From Shewanella japonica (lineage in GTDB: Bacteria; Pseudomonadota; Gammaproteobacteria; Enterobacterales; Shewanellaceae): a stretch of DNA of 64,000 nt. Under the pieces are notes generated by a model. The model was not told the origin of the DNA and did not search any database. It saw only the letters and a list, made by a program, of their open reading frames with translations. A program made the position numbers and the translations under genes. This document shows, in pieces, positions 1-8,830 of the stretch (its first letter is position 1; each line of letters starts with the position of its first letter). The stretch is taken from contig NZ_CP020472.1 in assembly GCF_002075795.1 (NCBI RefSeq), forward strand, positions 4,644,501-4,708,500, given 5' to 3'.

Positions 1-102
1 GCCTTTTACCCGCCACCTCACACTTTACGCATTTCATCAACAGCAAGATAACGTTAATAACATATACTAAACACTCCTTCACTTTATCCCATAGGAAAAA
101 TG

Positions 103-1392
103 ATGACTCGTTATTCACTTGCCGCTACCTGCATTGCTTTAGCGTTATCCACGACTGCCAATGCAAGCTCGATTGAAGAAGAGCTAAAAGCGTTAAAAGA
201 ACGAATTGAACAGCTAGAAGCACAACAAGAGGCTGCCAATAAAACGCAGCAACCCGTACAACAGGATGTTGTCGTCATCAATGAAGTTGAAGTCGTCGAA
301 GCTTTGGAAACGGTTGAGAAAACCGAAGCCAAGGTCAACTTTGGTGGCGCAGTACGAGTCAATTACTCCTATGAAGACTTTAATGATGCTAATGCCGATC
401 GTGGTGGTGATTTTGACTTCGACCTATTTAGAATCGACGTTTCGGGCAGTTACGGCGACTTAATCTATTCAGCACAATACCGTTGGTTTGAGTACATGAA
501 TGTGGTGCAACATGCATGGATTGGCTATAACTTTGACGAGCATCAACAAGGTAAAATCGGGGTCACTCAGGTGCCGTTCGGCATGCTCACCTACGCATCG
601 AATAACTACTTTTTCAGTTCTAACTTTTATCTTGGTCTAGAAGATGACCATGATATGGGCCTAAATTACACATACAAAAGCGACGTAAACCGTTTTGATG
701 TCGCCTTTTATAAGAATGATGAACAAGGTGGAATTGATGGGTTTGTGTCAGATCGTACTGACCGCTATGCCTACGATGTCGTGGGAATTCGCTTAGATGG
801 CGAGGATGCTTATGATGCACCAACAGCAGGTTATGAAGCCGGTGAAGTCAACACCTTTAATCTGCGTTACGCCCACAATTTTACTTTTGACAAACTGGGC
901 GTTGAATTAGGCGGCTCAGTACAAGCTGGCCAATTAGAAATTGCTAACGGCACTGATGGTGACAATTTTGCGGCAGCGATTCACGGTATTCTCGATTATG
1001 ATCGCTGGAACGTGAAATTACAGGTCACTGATTATGAGTACAATGTCGATGGTATGGACGTTGACCGTATAGTGGTTGCAGCTTATCACTTCTATGACTC
1101 CATCCCAGCCGAAGCGACCACTTACATCGCAAATGTCGCATACAGCTTGCCGATTGATTTTGGCCCAGTATCTAACTTAACTTTTTATAACGATTATTCA
1201 TTGGTTACAGGTAAGTCTGCATCACTTGAAGACACCTTTATGAATGTTACGGGTATGGCAGTGTCAGCAGGAGGTCTTTACACCTACTTCGATTATGTTG
1301 TTGCCGAAAACCAACCTTTTATTGGCGGCACTATGGTCGGTAATGGCGATACTAACAAGCGCTTTAACATTAACTTTGGCTACTATTTCTAA
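103..1392 (+). CDS. Outer-membrane porin with N-terminal coiled coil
   Basis: Predicted outer-membrane beta-barrel of about 429 residues. An N-terminal signal peptide ends near ANA-SS. It is followed by a heptad-like stretch (EEELKALKERIEQLEAQ), as in periplasmic stalks of trimeric porins. The rest is rich in alternating aromatic and polar strands and ends in the barrel-type C-terminal motif FGYYF. This resembles phosphate/anion-selective or general porins of Shewanella; the substrate is not evident. Two ATG codons are adjacent (100 and 103). The second has the better spacing (6 nt) from AGGA at 93-96, so it is preferred. It is a single gene followed by a strong hairpin. Confidence 0.8.
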   Translation: MTRYSLAATCIALALSTTANASSIEEELKALKERIEQLEAQQEAANKTQQPVQQDVVVINEVEVVEALETVEKTEAKVNFGGAVRVNYSYEDFNDANADRGGDFDFDLFRIDVSGSYGDLIYSAQYRWFEYMNVVQHAWIGYNFDEHQQGKIGVTQVPFGMLTYASNNYFFSSNFYLGLEDDHDMGLNYTYKSDVNRFDVAFYKNDEQGGIDGFVSDRTDRYAYDVVGIRLDGEDAYDAPTAGYEAGEVNTFNLRYAHNFTFDKLGVELGGSVQAGQLEIANGTDGDNFAAAIHGILDYDRWNVKLQVTDYEYNVDGMDVDRIVVAAYHFYDSIPAEATTYIANVAYSLPIDFGPVSNLTFYNDYSLVTGKSASLEDTFMNVTGMAVSAGGLYTYFDYVVAENQPFIGGTMVGNGDTNKRFNINFGYYF

Positions 1393-1418
1393 TCGCTTAT
1401 TGCGTTATTAAAGAAGAC

Positions 1419-1457
1419 AATATGCCCGATTATCACTCGATAAACGGGCATATTTTT
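1419..1457 (+). terminator. Rho-independent terminator of the porin gene
   Basis: Stem AATATGCCCG / CGGGCATATT followed by a T run, starting 27 nt after the porin stop codon. Confidence 0.85.
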
Positions 1458-1550
1458 ATCATGTTGCGCGCTCTGGCCTTTCTTTGATTTCTTCACTTTT
1501 ACTTCATCTTTGCAGCTTTTTTCCCACTTGATGCAAGCTAATTACTGACA

Positions 1551-1588
1551 AAAAAAAGCCCATCAATCAAAGAGAGATGGGCAAAAAA
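1551..1588 (-). terminator. Terminator of the minus-strand porin/cytochrome/flavoprotein operon
   Basis: Perfect stem GCCCATC / GATGGGC with A/T runs on both sides, so it can act in both directions. It lies about 30 nt beyond the stop codon of the minus-strand porin gene. Confidence 0.8.
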
Positions 1589-1620
1589 GGTAAATGATGA
1601 AATATGAAAAAAAGCGCTAA

Positions 1621-2868
1621 TTACACCTCGAATTTGTAATAAATGTAGAATCGAGTATCCGTTAGGTCGTCGCCTGTCGCGTAATTAACAATGGCATGGC
1701 GAGCTCGAACACTTAAGCCTTCCACGTATTCAGTTAAGTCATAACGGACTGACAAATCGGTTTCGTCGATATCTTGGCTTGAATCACCATCAACTTGATA
1801 ATTTGCATAATTCAAATAAGCACTCACCCCATTCAAGGCAGAGCTAGGGGCAAATCGATAAGCTAACTGTGCACCATAGGCATCTTCATTCGCTCGACTC
1901 GATTGAACAACTTGCTGAATGATTACTTTTTCATCACCAAATGGCGCAATGATATTCCCGTCACCAGTAGTGACGTATTTCACTGTTGCATCAAAGCCAT
2001 TCCACTTCATACCGAGGTGGAAACCTGCTTGATAAGTGTCAAACTGCGCTGCGGTGTTATCTAAATTACCAATTGAATCTTGCTTCAAATACGACGGTTT
2101 GAAGTACCAATTAGTCGCCCCTAACTCACCGCTCAAATCAAACTTGATGTGATATTGGTCGTACACATCTTGCATTGAGTAGTACCAAACACTCGTTTTA
2201 GCCTTAATAGCATCGATTGGTAAAGTGTAATTTGCGCCTAATGCCAACATAGGATTGTCATCAACATCAACGATAATACCGCTGCGTGCTAACTCTCCTT
2301 GAATCCCCTCTGACACACTTACAAAAGACTCTTCAGTCCATCCCATGTAGTCAGTGATATACAAAGCCGAAATGGCTAAGTTATCGATAGAGGTATTTTT
2401 AACACTCGCACCACGGTAGGTGAATGGAATCGCACGCAATGGGAACGGATTCATCATAGGTGTACGCAGTTCTTGTGCACCGACGGTAATTTTAGTGTCA
2501 AACCAATTACCCGACACAAAGTACTCTTGTAAACGATTAACCGATTCACGTTCAGCGATACTACCTGGTGCTCCACCACCAACAAGGCCATAAATACCTT
2601 CACTGTTCGCATCCCAAATGGGGTTAGCAGAAGCAAAAGAACCGCCGAAGCTCACACCATTTGCCTCGCCTGAACGTAAGTAAAATAATCCGCCTAACGA
2701 TGTATCACGACGATCAGTCGTCTCGCCATCAAAATCACGTTGAAAATCGAATAATTGAAATTGACCTTTAAAGCTACCTTCATCAAACAAGTTTGAGATG
2801 GGATCGGCAGCGAACGCTGGGCTTGCGGTCATGCACGCCACCACTAAAGGGAGTAGTTTTGTTTTCAT
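1621..2868 (-). CDS. OprD-like outer-membrane porin
   Basis: Outer-membrane porin of about 415 residues. The signal peptide MKTKLLPLVVACMTASPAFA is followed by the OprD-type start DPISNLFDEGSFKGQFQLFDFQR and a beta-barrel ending in FYIYYKFEV. OprD-family porins admit small organic acids or basic amino acids. The start at 2868 is chosen because AAGGA lies 7 nt upstream; an upstream ATG at 2889 lacks a site. It is the last gene after the flavoprotein and tetrahaem cytochrome genes, all on the minus strand with short gaps. This suggests that the porin brings in the electron-acceptor substrate of that reductase (inference). Confidence 0.8.
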   Translation of the reverse strand: MKTKLLPLVVACMTASPAFAADPISNLFDEGSFKGQFQLFDFQRDFDGETTDRRDTSLGGLFYLRSGEANGVSFGGSFASANPIWDANSEGIYGLVGGGAPGSIAERESVNRLQEYFVSGNWFDTKITVGAQELRTPMMNPFPLRAIPFTYRGASVKNTSIDNLAISALYITDYMGWTEESFVSVSEGIQGELARSGIIVDVDDNPMLALGANYTLPIDAIKAKTSVWYYSMQDVYDQYHIKFDLSGELGATNWYFKPSYLKQDSIGNLDNTAAQFDTYQAGFHLGMKWNGFDATVKYVTTGDGNIIAPFGDEKVIIQQVVQSSRANEDAYGAQLAYRFAPSSALNGVSAYLNYANYQVDGDSSQDIDETDLSVRYDLTEYVEGLSVRARHAIVNYATGDDLTDTRFYIYYKFEV

Positions 2869-2920
2869 TTTGTCATCCTTGTAAATCAAAAATTAGTTAA
2901 TTGCTGGACTCGCTCATTGG

Positions 2921-3271
2921 CTAAGGCACAACAAAATCAAATCGAAGATGACAACTACCACAGTAGTTTTCAGATGCTTTATGCTGATTGTGGCAGTAAG
3001 TACAGTCAGTCTCAGTGCTAAAGTGACGGTTTTCATGTGGGTTTGTTGGCATGACATTTTTAGTCGTTTCCGCCAAATCTTTAGTGTCATGACACTCTAA
3101 ACACTTAAACATTGGCACCGCTTGAGGAGGCTTAGTTTCATGACAATCGCTACATTCAACACCAGCAGCTTTATGGGTGTTACCTAACGACTTATCAGCA
3201 GCGATTGCGCCATTAGCAAACACAGTCAATGCCATTGCAAGCAAGATATTTTGTAAGATAAATTTGTTCAT
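2921..3271 (-). CDS. Periplasmic tetrahaem cytochrome c, subunit of a split flavocytochrome c
   Basis: Small secreted cytochrome (116 aa) with signal peptide ending AIAA-DK and four CxxCH haem-binding motifs at residues 40-44, 57-61, 90-94 and 104-108. Size and motif spacing match the N-terminal tetrahaem domain of Shewanella flavocytochrome c fumarate reductase. Here it is a separate gene 78 nt downstream of the flavin subunit. It probably receives electrons from the quinol/CymA pool and passes them to the flavoprotein. The haem motifs are direct evidence; the electron partner is inferred from gene order. Confidence 0.88.
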   Translation of the reverse strand: MNKFILQNILLAMALTVFANGAIAADKSLGNTHKAAGVECSDCHETKPPQAVPMFKCLECHDTKDLAETTKNVMPTNPHENRHFSTETDCTYCHNQHKASENYCGSCHLRFDFVVP

Positions 3272-3349
3272 TGTTTTATTCCATTTCCATCAAGTCATTT
3301 GGAATGGATGCCTGATGCTCAGGCTTCCATATCAGATATTCTTTGCAAC

Positions 3350-5011
3350 TTATAAGTTAGCGACGTGCTTACCTGCTAAGTAACCGAAGGTGTAACAACG
3401 CCCTAGCGATAGACCGAATGCCGTTAGTGGGTAATCAACGCCGCCATAGAATCCGCCGCCAAGATTACCGATAACAAATAGGCCGCCAATCGGCTTACCA
3501 TCGGCATCCAAAGCTTGATGGTTTTTATTCACCAACATGCCAGAACAAATAGTAGAGATACGCATACGACGATGAATACCGTAGAAAGGCGCTTTTACAA
3601 CTGGCAGCATTTTGCTTGAAGGCTTGCCAAAATCATCATCCATGCCTTTTGCGCAAAGCTCGTTATAACGCTTCACATTCGCAGCTAAAGTCTTAGGGTC
3701 ACACTCTAATTTCTCAGCTAACTCTTCGATTGTGTTAGCCACATAGGTGTTGGTTTGCGAAGCATAAACACCCGTTTTAGGTGTTGGATCTTCAGGCATA
3801 TACTTTTTCAACTGCTCAGGAGAGTAAAGCTTGCCTGGCCAGTCTGCTGCTTCTGTCATGTAATTTGAGTCGAAGATTTGGCTGTAATGACCTGCATTTT
3901 CTTCGTCACGGAGATAGTTATTCATTAATGACATCGCAACGGTTTCGTTAACGAAGCGATTACCTTTGCGATTAACAGCAAGAAATGGCATATCACACAT
4001 AGAAGCAGGGCCAGCATCAAAATCGTGCAACATCTTAGTGTGGCCAACAGGTTCAATGACACCACCCGCCCAATAAGCCATGCTGAAACCGTCACCTGTA
4101 CGTTCCATTTGCTTACGTTCGAAGTTCTTCAAATCAGGGATGAAGAAATTACACATCGCTTCATTATTTTGGTAATCACCAGACGATAAAATGACGCCTT
4201 TTTTGGCCATGTATTTGTGGTATTTACCATCACGGCTTTTTGCGATAACACCAATCACTTTGCCTGATGCATCTTGAATAAGTTGTTGCGCTGGCGTATT
4301 GAAGAAGAATTTCACACCCGCTTTTTCTGCTGTTTTAGCCAAGTCGCGCATACCGTCACCAGCGGTATAAGGCTTTGGTCCGAAATATGACGTCACAAAG
4401 TTAAGCTTATGCTCGGTGACGCCATGAATACCATGTTGAGGACCAGTACCTTGGTCAACCACTGACGCGCCACCTTTTTTAGCACGGTCAATCACCCAAG
4501 AAATGGCTTCACCAGAGTTGTATGCCCACTCTCGGACAAGCTCAGGATGACAACGGTGAGCACTGTCGCTCATTAAACGTGACACCATGGCTTCAACACC
4601 TGCTTTGTCACAGTTTTTTAAGTCTAAACCTGAACCGGTATTACCTTGTGAAACCACAATGGCTTGCTTTTGCAATACAGCAACTTTGGCACCGTTTTCA
4701 GCAGCAGAAAGTGCAGCTGGGACGCCCGCAGCACCAGCACCCACTACTACCACGTCAAATGTTTGCGTCGAAGCAATGTCTTTATCAGCGATTGGTTTTG
4801 GTTTCGGCATGAAATCTAATGTCGCACCACCGACAGACGCATGAGCTGCTTCAGCTCCTGACTCTGCAGCAGTTGCACTTGCCATCCCCCCTAATCCAGC
4901 AAAAGCCACGGCGCCAGTACCTTGTACTGCACGTGTCATAAAACTACGACGAGAAATACCATTTTGAAGCACATTCGCAGTGTACTGATCGATAACGTTG
5001 TCTTTACTCAT
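3350..5011 (-). CDS. Tat-exported FAD-dependent reductase (fumarate reductase-like flavoprotein subunit)
   Basis: About 553 aa. A twin-arginine signal (SRRSFM, residues 20-25) precedes an FAD Rossmann motif FDVVVVGAGAAG at 85-96, and the C-terminal FAD-binding block GGLFVIGNLGGGFYGG is present. It belongs to the FAD_binding_2 family of periplasmic reductases (fumarate, urocanate, methacrylate and related substrates). No covalent-FMN domain is present. The usual HHTMGG segment of fumarate reductases is absent; the corresponding place reads HRRMRISTICSG, so the acceptor is probably not fumarate. The start at 5011 has GGAG 7 nt upstream, whereas the longer frame from 5083 would bury the Tat signal. 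It is the first gene of an operon with the tetrahaem cytochrome and porin. Confidence 0.85.
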   Translation of the reverse strand: MSKDNVIDQYTANVLQNGISRRSFMTRAVQGTGAVAFAGLGGMASATAAESGAEAAHASVGGATLDFMPKPKPIADKDIASTQTFDVVVVGAGAAGVPAALSAAENGAKVAVLQKQAIVVSQGNTGSGLDLKNCDKAGVEAMVSRLMSDSAHRCHPELVREWAYNSGEAISWVIDRAKKGGASVVDQGTGPQHGIHGVTEHKLNFVTSYFGPKPYTAGDGMRDLAKTAEKAGVKFFFNTPAQQLIQDASGKVIGVIAKSRDGKYHKYMAKKGVILSSGDYQNNEAMCNFFIPDLKNFERKQMERTGDGFSMAYWAGGVIEPVGHTKMLHDFDAGPASMCDMPFLAVNRKGNRFVNETVAMSLMNNYLRDEENAGHYSQIFDSNYMTEAADWPGKLYSPEQLKKYMPEDPTPKTGVYASQTNTYVANTIEELAEKLECDPKTLAANVKRYNELCAKGMDDDFGKPSSKMLPVVKAPFYGIHRRMRISTICSGMLVNKNHQALDADGKPIGGLFVIGNLGGGFYGGVDYPLTAFGLSLGRCYTFGYLAGKHVANL

Positions 5012-5693
5012 TTTAAAACTCCATTTGCATTCGCCGTAAATGAGAAGCTCCACGCTGCCACCAGCAACAATGAACTCTGTCAAAACAGCAAAGGCTACTT
5101 ACTTATCAAAGTAGGGTTAGTGTGTTTGCGTCAGAAAAGGAGTAAGCCGCACTTTGATAGAAACGAAATTTGCTATGTCCTACCCCTTTAGGGCTAATGT
5201 ATGACATATAACATTTAACCAAAAGGATCTAAGGTGACATTTATGCGGTCGATCTCAAAAAAAAGTTATTTTGTGATCCATTAAGTAACAAGGTTGTAAA
5301 AGGCTAATATACGTATTAGGCAAGATGATGGGGGCAGTGAGAAAGGAGCATTACAACAAGTGTTTTACCTATTAAAAACAGGGTCATACTTACTATTTAT
5401 CAAAGGCTTAAAAATAAAAGGTGTATTTTTATATCGCATTATCCTTAACTAAAATGGAGCAAAAAATTCGCTTCTAGCAACCTGGTCAAGTATCCGAAAT
5501 TATCCTTTTCGTAACAAAGCAAGAAGAAAAAAAAGCCAAAAGATCTCCCATGTTTATAGAAGAAACATAGACTTAAAAACACCAAGCAGATCAGTTTTTT
5601 TGCCAATTTACCCCAAAACCAACACGATATCCTGAGGCGATGGCCTATCGCCCATGCTATGATAATTGCCATAGTAAACTTCAGGAAAAATGT
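5012..5693. other. Long divergent intergenic region between reductase operon and GntR regulator
   Basis: 682 bp without a credible gene; frames here are AT-rich and featureless. It must hold the promoters of the minus-strand reductase operon and of the plus-strand regulator. An inverted repeat at 5304-5319 is the best operator candidate. A second imperfect dyad, ATGTC ... GACAT, lies around 5175-5210. Confidence 0.6.
5304..5319. promoter_or_regulatory. Candidate operator (16-bp inverted repeat)
   Basis: CTAATA-TACG-TATTAG is a perfect 6-bp inverted repeat around a 4-bp centre. It lies between the reductase operon and the divergent GntR/FCD regulator gene. Dyads of this size are typical GntR targets; assignment to this regulator is by position only. 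Confidence 0.4.
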
Positions 5694-5696
5694 GTG

Positions 5697-6407
5697 ATGG
5701 ATTTTAAGCCAGTCAAACAACTTAAAGCGTCAAATGAAATAAGTAATCAGCTTAAAGATGCCATATTTCAAGGAAAATATATCGCTGGTGACAAGTTACC
5801 CTCTGAACGAGAGCTTGTAGAATCTTTTCAAGTCAGTCGCACCGTTGTTCGTGAAGCTATCAGAGGATTAGAAGCAAGCGGGCTTGTTGAAATCAAACAA
5901 GGCGCTATGGGCGGCGCATTTGTTAAAAGCATCACCTTCGAGCGTTTAATCAATGTGTGCCAAGAACTTTTTCTGATGGATCAAATGTCTTTTTCAGAAG
6001 TGTGTAATGCCAGACAAATGATTGAGCCAATGGTGGCGGGTTTAGCGGCCAAAAATTGTACCCCTGAAATGGCTGAAAAACTGCTTGAAGCCTGTGCTAA
6101 TGAAACCCAAATACTTAGTTATGAAGAAACAGTCAAATTACGCCAAAATGTGCACTACCTGCTAGCTGACATGTCCAACAACCGCTTCTTAGCGGCTATT
6201 GTGAAATCCTTACTCAAAGTGATCAGTAATACCGCACAAGAGTTCGAACCAGACCATGATGAAATGCACCCTGCTGGTTTACATGATCCTATTGTTAAAG
6301 CTGTCATCGCAAATGATGAAGAATTAGCAAAAGCAGAAATGCATAAACATTTATTAGATTTCACCTTTAGACTTGATCAAGTTGAAACTAATTTCAGAAA
6401 TAAATAA
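5697..6407 (+). CDS. GntR-family transcriptional regulator, FCD (FadR) subfamily
   Basis: About 236 aa. An N-terminal winged helix-turn-helix (residues 1-75, with GDKLPSERELVESFQVSRTVVREAIRGLEASG) is followed by an all-helical FCD ligand domain ending in HDPIVKAVIANDEELAKAEMHKHL. FCD regulators respond to organic acids and often control adjacent catabolic or respiratory genes. It diverges from the flavoprotein/cytochrome/porin operon, which is its likely target. AGGA at 5683-5686 is 10 nt from this ATG and 7 nt from an in-frame GTG at 5694, so the start is either of these. Confidence 0.88.
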   Translation: MDFKPVKQLKASNEISNQLKDAIFQGKYIAGDKLPSERELVESFQVSRTVVREAIRGLEASGLVEIKQGAMGGAFVKSITFERLINVCQELFLMDQMSFSEVCNARQMIEPMVAGLAAKNCTPEMAEKLLEACANETQILSYEETVKLRQNVHYLLADMSNNRFLAAIVKSLLKVISNTAQEFEPDHDEMHPAGLHDPIVKAVIANDEELAKAEMHKHLLDFTFRLDQVETNFRNK

Positions 6408-6431
6408 TTTCAGTTAGCACTCACTTCAACA

Positions 6432-6471
6432 AACCTTACACATCACCTAACACTGCAGTGATGGTAAGGTT
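6432..6471 (+). terminator. Stem-loop after the GntR gene
   Basis: AACCTTAC-a-CATCAC pairs with GTGATG-GTAAGGTT around an 11-nt loop: 14 bp with one bulge. There is no T run, so it may be a Rho-dependent end, an mRNA-stabilising hairpin or a regulatory dyad. Confidence 0.5.
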
Positions 6472-6562
6472 GCCGAGCAAATCCCTTCTTCAACAACAGT
6501 GAGGGCTCTCACAACCTAAATAGGCTAAGGATATAGAGTAATTTAAGTAAGATTATTCCGTG

Positions 6563-6604
6563 TTCACCTTCTGCTCATGTTACCTTTAGTATATTGATTA
6601 TAAT
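6563..6604 (+). promoter_or_regulatory. Response-regulator promoter with OmpR-type direct-repeat box
   Basis: TTCACCTT-CTG-CTCATGTT (6563-6581) is an 11-bp-spaced direct repeat of the kind bound by OmpR/PhoB-type dimers. A TATAAT -10 sits at 6599-6604, so the second half-site covers the -35 position. The same box occurs upstream of the downstream lipoprotein gene at 8765-8783. Confidence 0.6.
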
Positions 6605-6689
6605 CACCCCTGCTCGAACATTGTGGTAACGGTAAAGACCTAAGTGATTGACTTCATTAATGTCACTATCATCAATAAGAGAATGTAAT

Positions 6690-7370
6690 ATGAAATTATT
6701 ATTGGTCGAGGACTCAGAAGCCTTACGTCGACCTGTGATCAAAGCGCTTAAAGCATCGGGTTTTGCCGTTGATGCCACAGGTGATGGCCAAGAAGGTTTA
6801 TGGATGGCGCTTGAGCACGATTATGATGTCATTATTCTCGATATTATGCTGCCAAGTTTAGATGGCCGAGACGTATTAAAGCAGTTACGCGAAGCCAATA
6901 ATGAATCTCCGGTTTTATTCCTTACCGCTAAAGACGCCATTGAAGATCGTGTTGCAGGTTTGCGCTTGGGCGCCGATGATTACTTAGTCAAATCCTTTGC
7001 CATTGAAGAGCTCATCGCACGTGTCGAGGCCCTAGCAAGGCGTAAATACCAAAACCGCTCGCCAAAACTTGTTGTCGCCGATTTGGAATTGGATCGCTCA
7101 GCGAAAACCGTAATGCGAGCACAACAATCGATATCATTACCATCGCAGTTATTTGCTTTATTGGAATATTTGATGCTGAACACCAATAAGGTTATTTCTC
7201 GAACTCAAATAGAACAACATATCTATGACGAACAAGTCTCACCTAGCAGCAATGTGGTCGATACCGCTGTCTGCGCCTTACGAAAAGCGATTAGTGTATC
7301 AAGCAACAGCGCCCCGCTTATCCACACTCGTCGAGGAATGGGCTACATGATCAGTGCAGAAAAACCATGA
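6690..7370 (+). CDS. OmpR/PhoB-family response regulator (QseB/PmrA type)
   Basis: 226 aa. The receiver domain has acidic residues at VED, phospho-acceptor Asp51 (LDIMLP) and FLTAKD, and Lys101. It is followed by a winged-helix DNA-binding domain ending TRRGMGYMIS. The conserved Lys is followed by Ser (VKSF) instead of the usual Pro, which is unusual. The ATG at 6690 is chosen because it begins the receiver sheet (MKLLLVED); the frame extends to 6648 without homology. It overlaps the sensor kinase gene by 4 nt (ATGA), so the two are translationally coupled. A direct-repeat box in its own promoter suggests autoregulation. Confidence 0.92.
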   Translation: MKLLLVEDSEALRRPVIKALKASGFAVDATGDGQEGLWMALEHDYDVIILDIMLPSLDGRDVLKQLREANNESPVLFLTAKDAIEDRVAGLRLGADDYLVKSFAIEELIARVEALARRKYQNRSPKLVVADLELDRSAKTVMRAQQSISLPSQLFALLEYLMLNTNKVISRTQIEQHIYDEQVSPSSNVVDTAVCALRKAISVSSNSAPLIHTRRGMGYMISAEKP

Positions 7371-8758
7371 CCAGCATTCGCGCCAAGTTACTATTTTGGC
7401 TAGTTCCCTGCTTTGTGAACATCGCCATATTAGCGATATCTGCTCTGTACCTTTCTGAGCAGCGTCGATTGAATGCCAGCCTCACTAATGAGTTGAATGA
7501 ATTTGCTCGCATCATAAAACTCACGCTTAAAAGACCGCCTAACCGGTTCACTCCACCTGCGGCGTTAAATCAAGATTTTAGCGCTAATATCATGTCAAAA
7601 CTCGACAATGAAAATAGCAATTACTATCTACAATCTTGGGACAAACAAGGTCAAACACTGCGTAAGTCCATCAGTCTTGGTGATAATCACCTACCTGCCC
7701 CCAGCAGTTTACAACAAACAGTTCACTCAAATGATGTCGAATATAACAGTCAGTTAAGTAACGGCGATGCTATTCGTGTTTATTCATTTGCCGTTCAAGG
7801 TGGCCCAAGAAAACCAGCAGTAGTCATATCAGTGGCCATAAATCGAGAAGAGATAAATCAACAGTTGTCCACATATGCACTGCAATTGATTGCTGGCGGG
7901 TTATTTTTTTGCACCTTATTATCAGTCATGTTGGTGTTTGCTATTCGTAAAGCATTAACGCCAATACAGAACTTGTCTGAACAGGTTGCAAAAGTCGAAG
8001 CTGGCTCGTTGCATAACCGATTAATTGCAACCAATGTCCCTTCTGAGATCAGCCCATTAGTCGACAGGCTCAATCAACTGCTCGCAAGGTTAGAACAAAG
8101 CTTTGCCAGAGAGCGTCAATTTAATAATGACTTAGCCCACGAGCTACGCACCCCATTGGCCGCAATGCGAACCACCAGCGAAGTTGCTTTGAAATGGCCA
8201 GAGCAATCTTCATCTGAAGATTTTCAGTATATTGCAGAGTCATCAGCTCAATTACAGCAAACCATTGATAGCTTGCTGTCGTTAGCACGAATCGAAAACT
8301 CAAGCGCTGAAACAATACTGGAACAAGTCAATATAACCACGCTCATTGAAGAGTGTTTATCATTACAAACCGCTCAAATACAGCAGCGAAATATCACCAT
8401 CAGTCAATTAGTCACTCAAGATCAATACATAGTGAGTGATCCTCGCTTACTGCGCGTTATTTTCTCAAATCTAATCAGCAACGCCATCGCCTATGCCCCG
8501 GTAAATAGTCGCGTCATTATTGACAGTGAAAGCCAACAATCAATCATTCGAATCAGCAACCATGCACCTCATCTCGCTGAAGATGACTTAACAACCATGT
8601 TTGATCGCCTCTGGCGAAAAGACAAAGCAAGAACAGATAACCAACATGTAGGATTAGGCCTATCTATTGCCCATAGTGCTGCCCAGGCCTTATCTCTTAA
8701 GTTGCACGCCAGGCTTAGTGAACAGCAGTTACACATGTCACTTAACTACAGTAAATAA
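7367..8758 (+). CDS. Sensor histidine kinase (QseC/PmrB type)
   Basis: 463 aa inner-membrane kinase. It has a first transmembrane helix near residues 8-28, a periplasmic sensor region to about 165, a second helix around 168-190, then HAMP, HisKA with phospho-acceptor His258 (LAHELRTPLAAMR), and a HATPase domain with N box (SNLISNAIAYA) and GLGLSIAH. It is the partner of the overlapping response regulator. The periplasmic domain contains no motif I recognise. The next gene, 72 nt downstream, carries the same regulator box and is a probable target. Confidence 0.92.
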   Translation: MTSIRAKLLFWLVPCFVNIAILAISALYLSEQRRLNASLTNELNEFARIIKLTLKRPPNRFTPPAALNQDFSANIMSKLDNENSNYYLQSWDKQGQTLRKSISLGDNHLPAPSSLQQTVHSNDVEYNSQLSNGDAIRVYSFAVQGGPRKPAVVISVAINREEINQQLSTYALQLIAGGLFFCTLLSVMLVFAIRKALTPIQNLSEQVAKVEAGSLHNRLIATNVPSEISPLVDRLNQLLARLEQSFARERQFNNDLAHELRTPLAAMRTTSEVALKWPEQSSSEDFQYIAESSAQLQQTIDSLLSLARIENSSAETILEQVNITTLIEECLSLQTAQIQQRNITISQLVTQDQYIVSDPRLLRVIFSNLISNAIAYAPVNSRVIIDSESQQSIIRISNHAPHLAEDDLTTMFDRLWRKDKARTDNQHVGLGLSIAHSAAQALSLKLHARLSEQQLHMSLNYSK

Positions 8759-8764
8759 CACTCG

Positions 8765-8783
8765 CTCATCTTCTGCTCATCTT
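8765..8783 (+). promoter_or_regulatory. OmpR-type direct-repeat box upstream of the peroxidase lipoprotein
   Basis: CTCATCTT-CTG-CTCATCTT is a perfect 8-bp direct repeat with 11-bp spacing. It nearly matches the box in front of the response-regulator gene (6563-6581). Possible -10 elements follow at 8792 (TATGCT) and 8805 (TATGAA). Confidence 0.6.
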
Positions 8784-8830
8784 TGATTAATTATGCTACC
8801 CCTGTATGAACAACTCATAAGGGAAGCACA

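Noticed and set aside
1..99. Possible gene end or RNA at the left edge
   Set aside because: No frame, hairpin or recognisable RNA; it appears to be only the porin gene's upstream region.
5445..5720. Minus-strand frame of 91 codons rich in Phe and Leu
   Set aside because: It overlaps the GntR gene start and promoter, has low-complexity composition and no ribosome-binding site.
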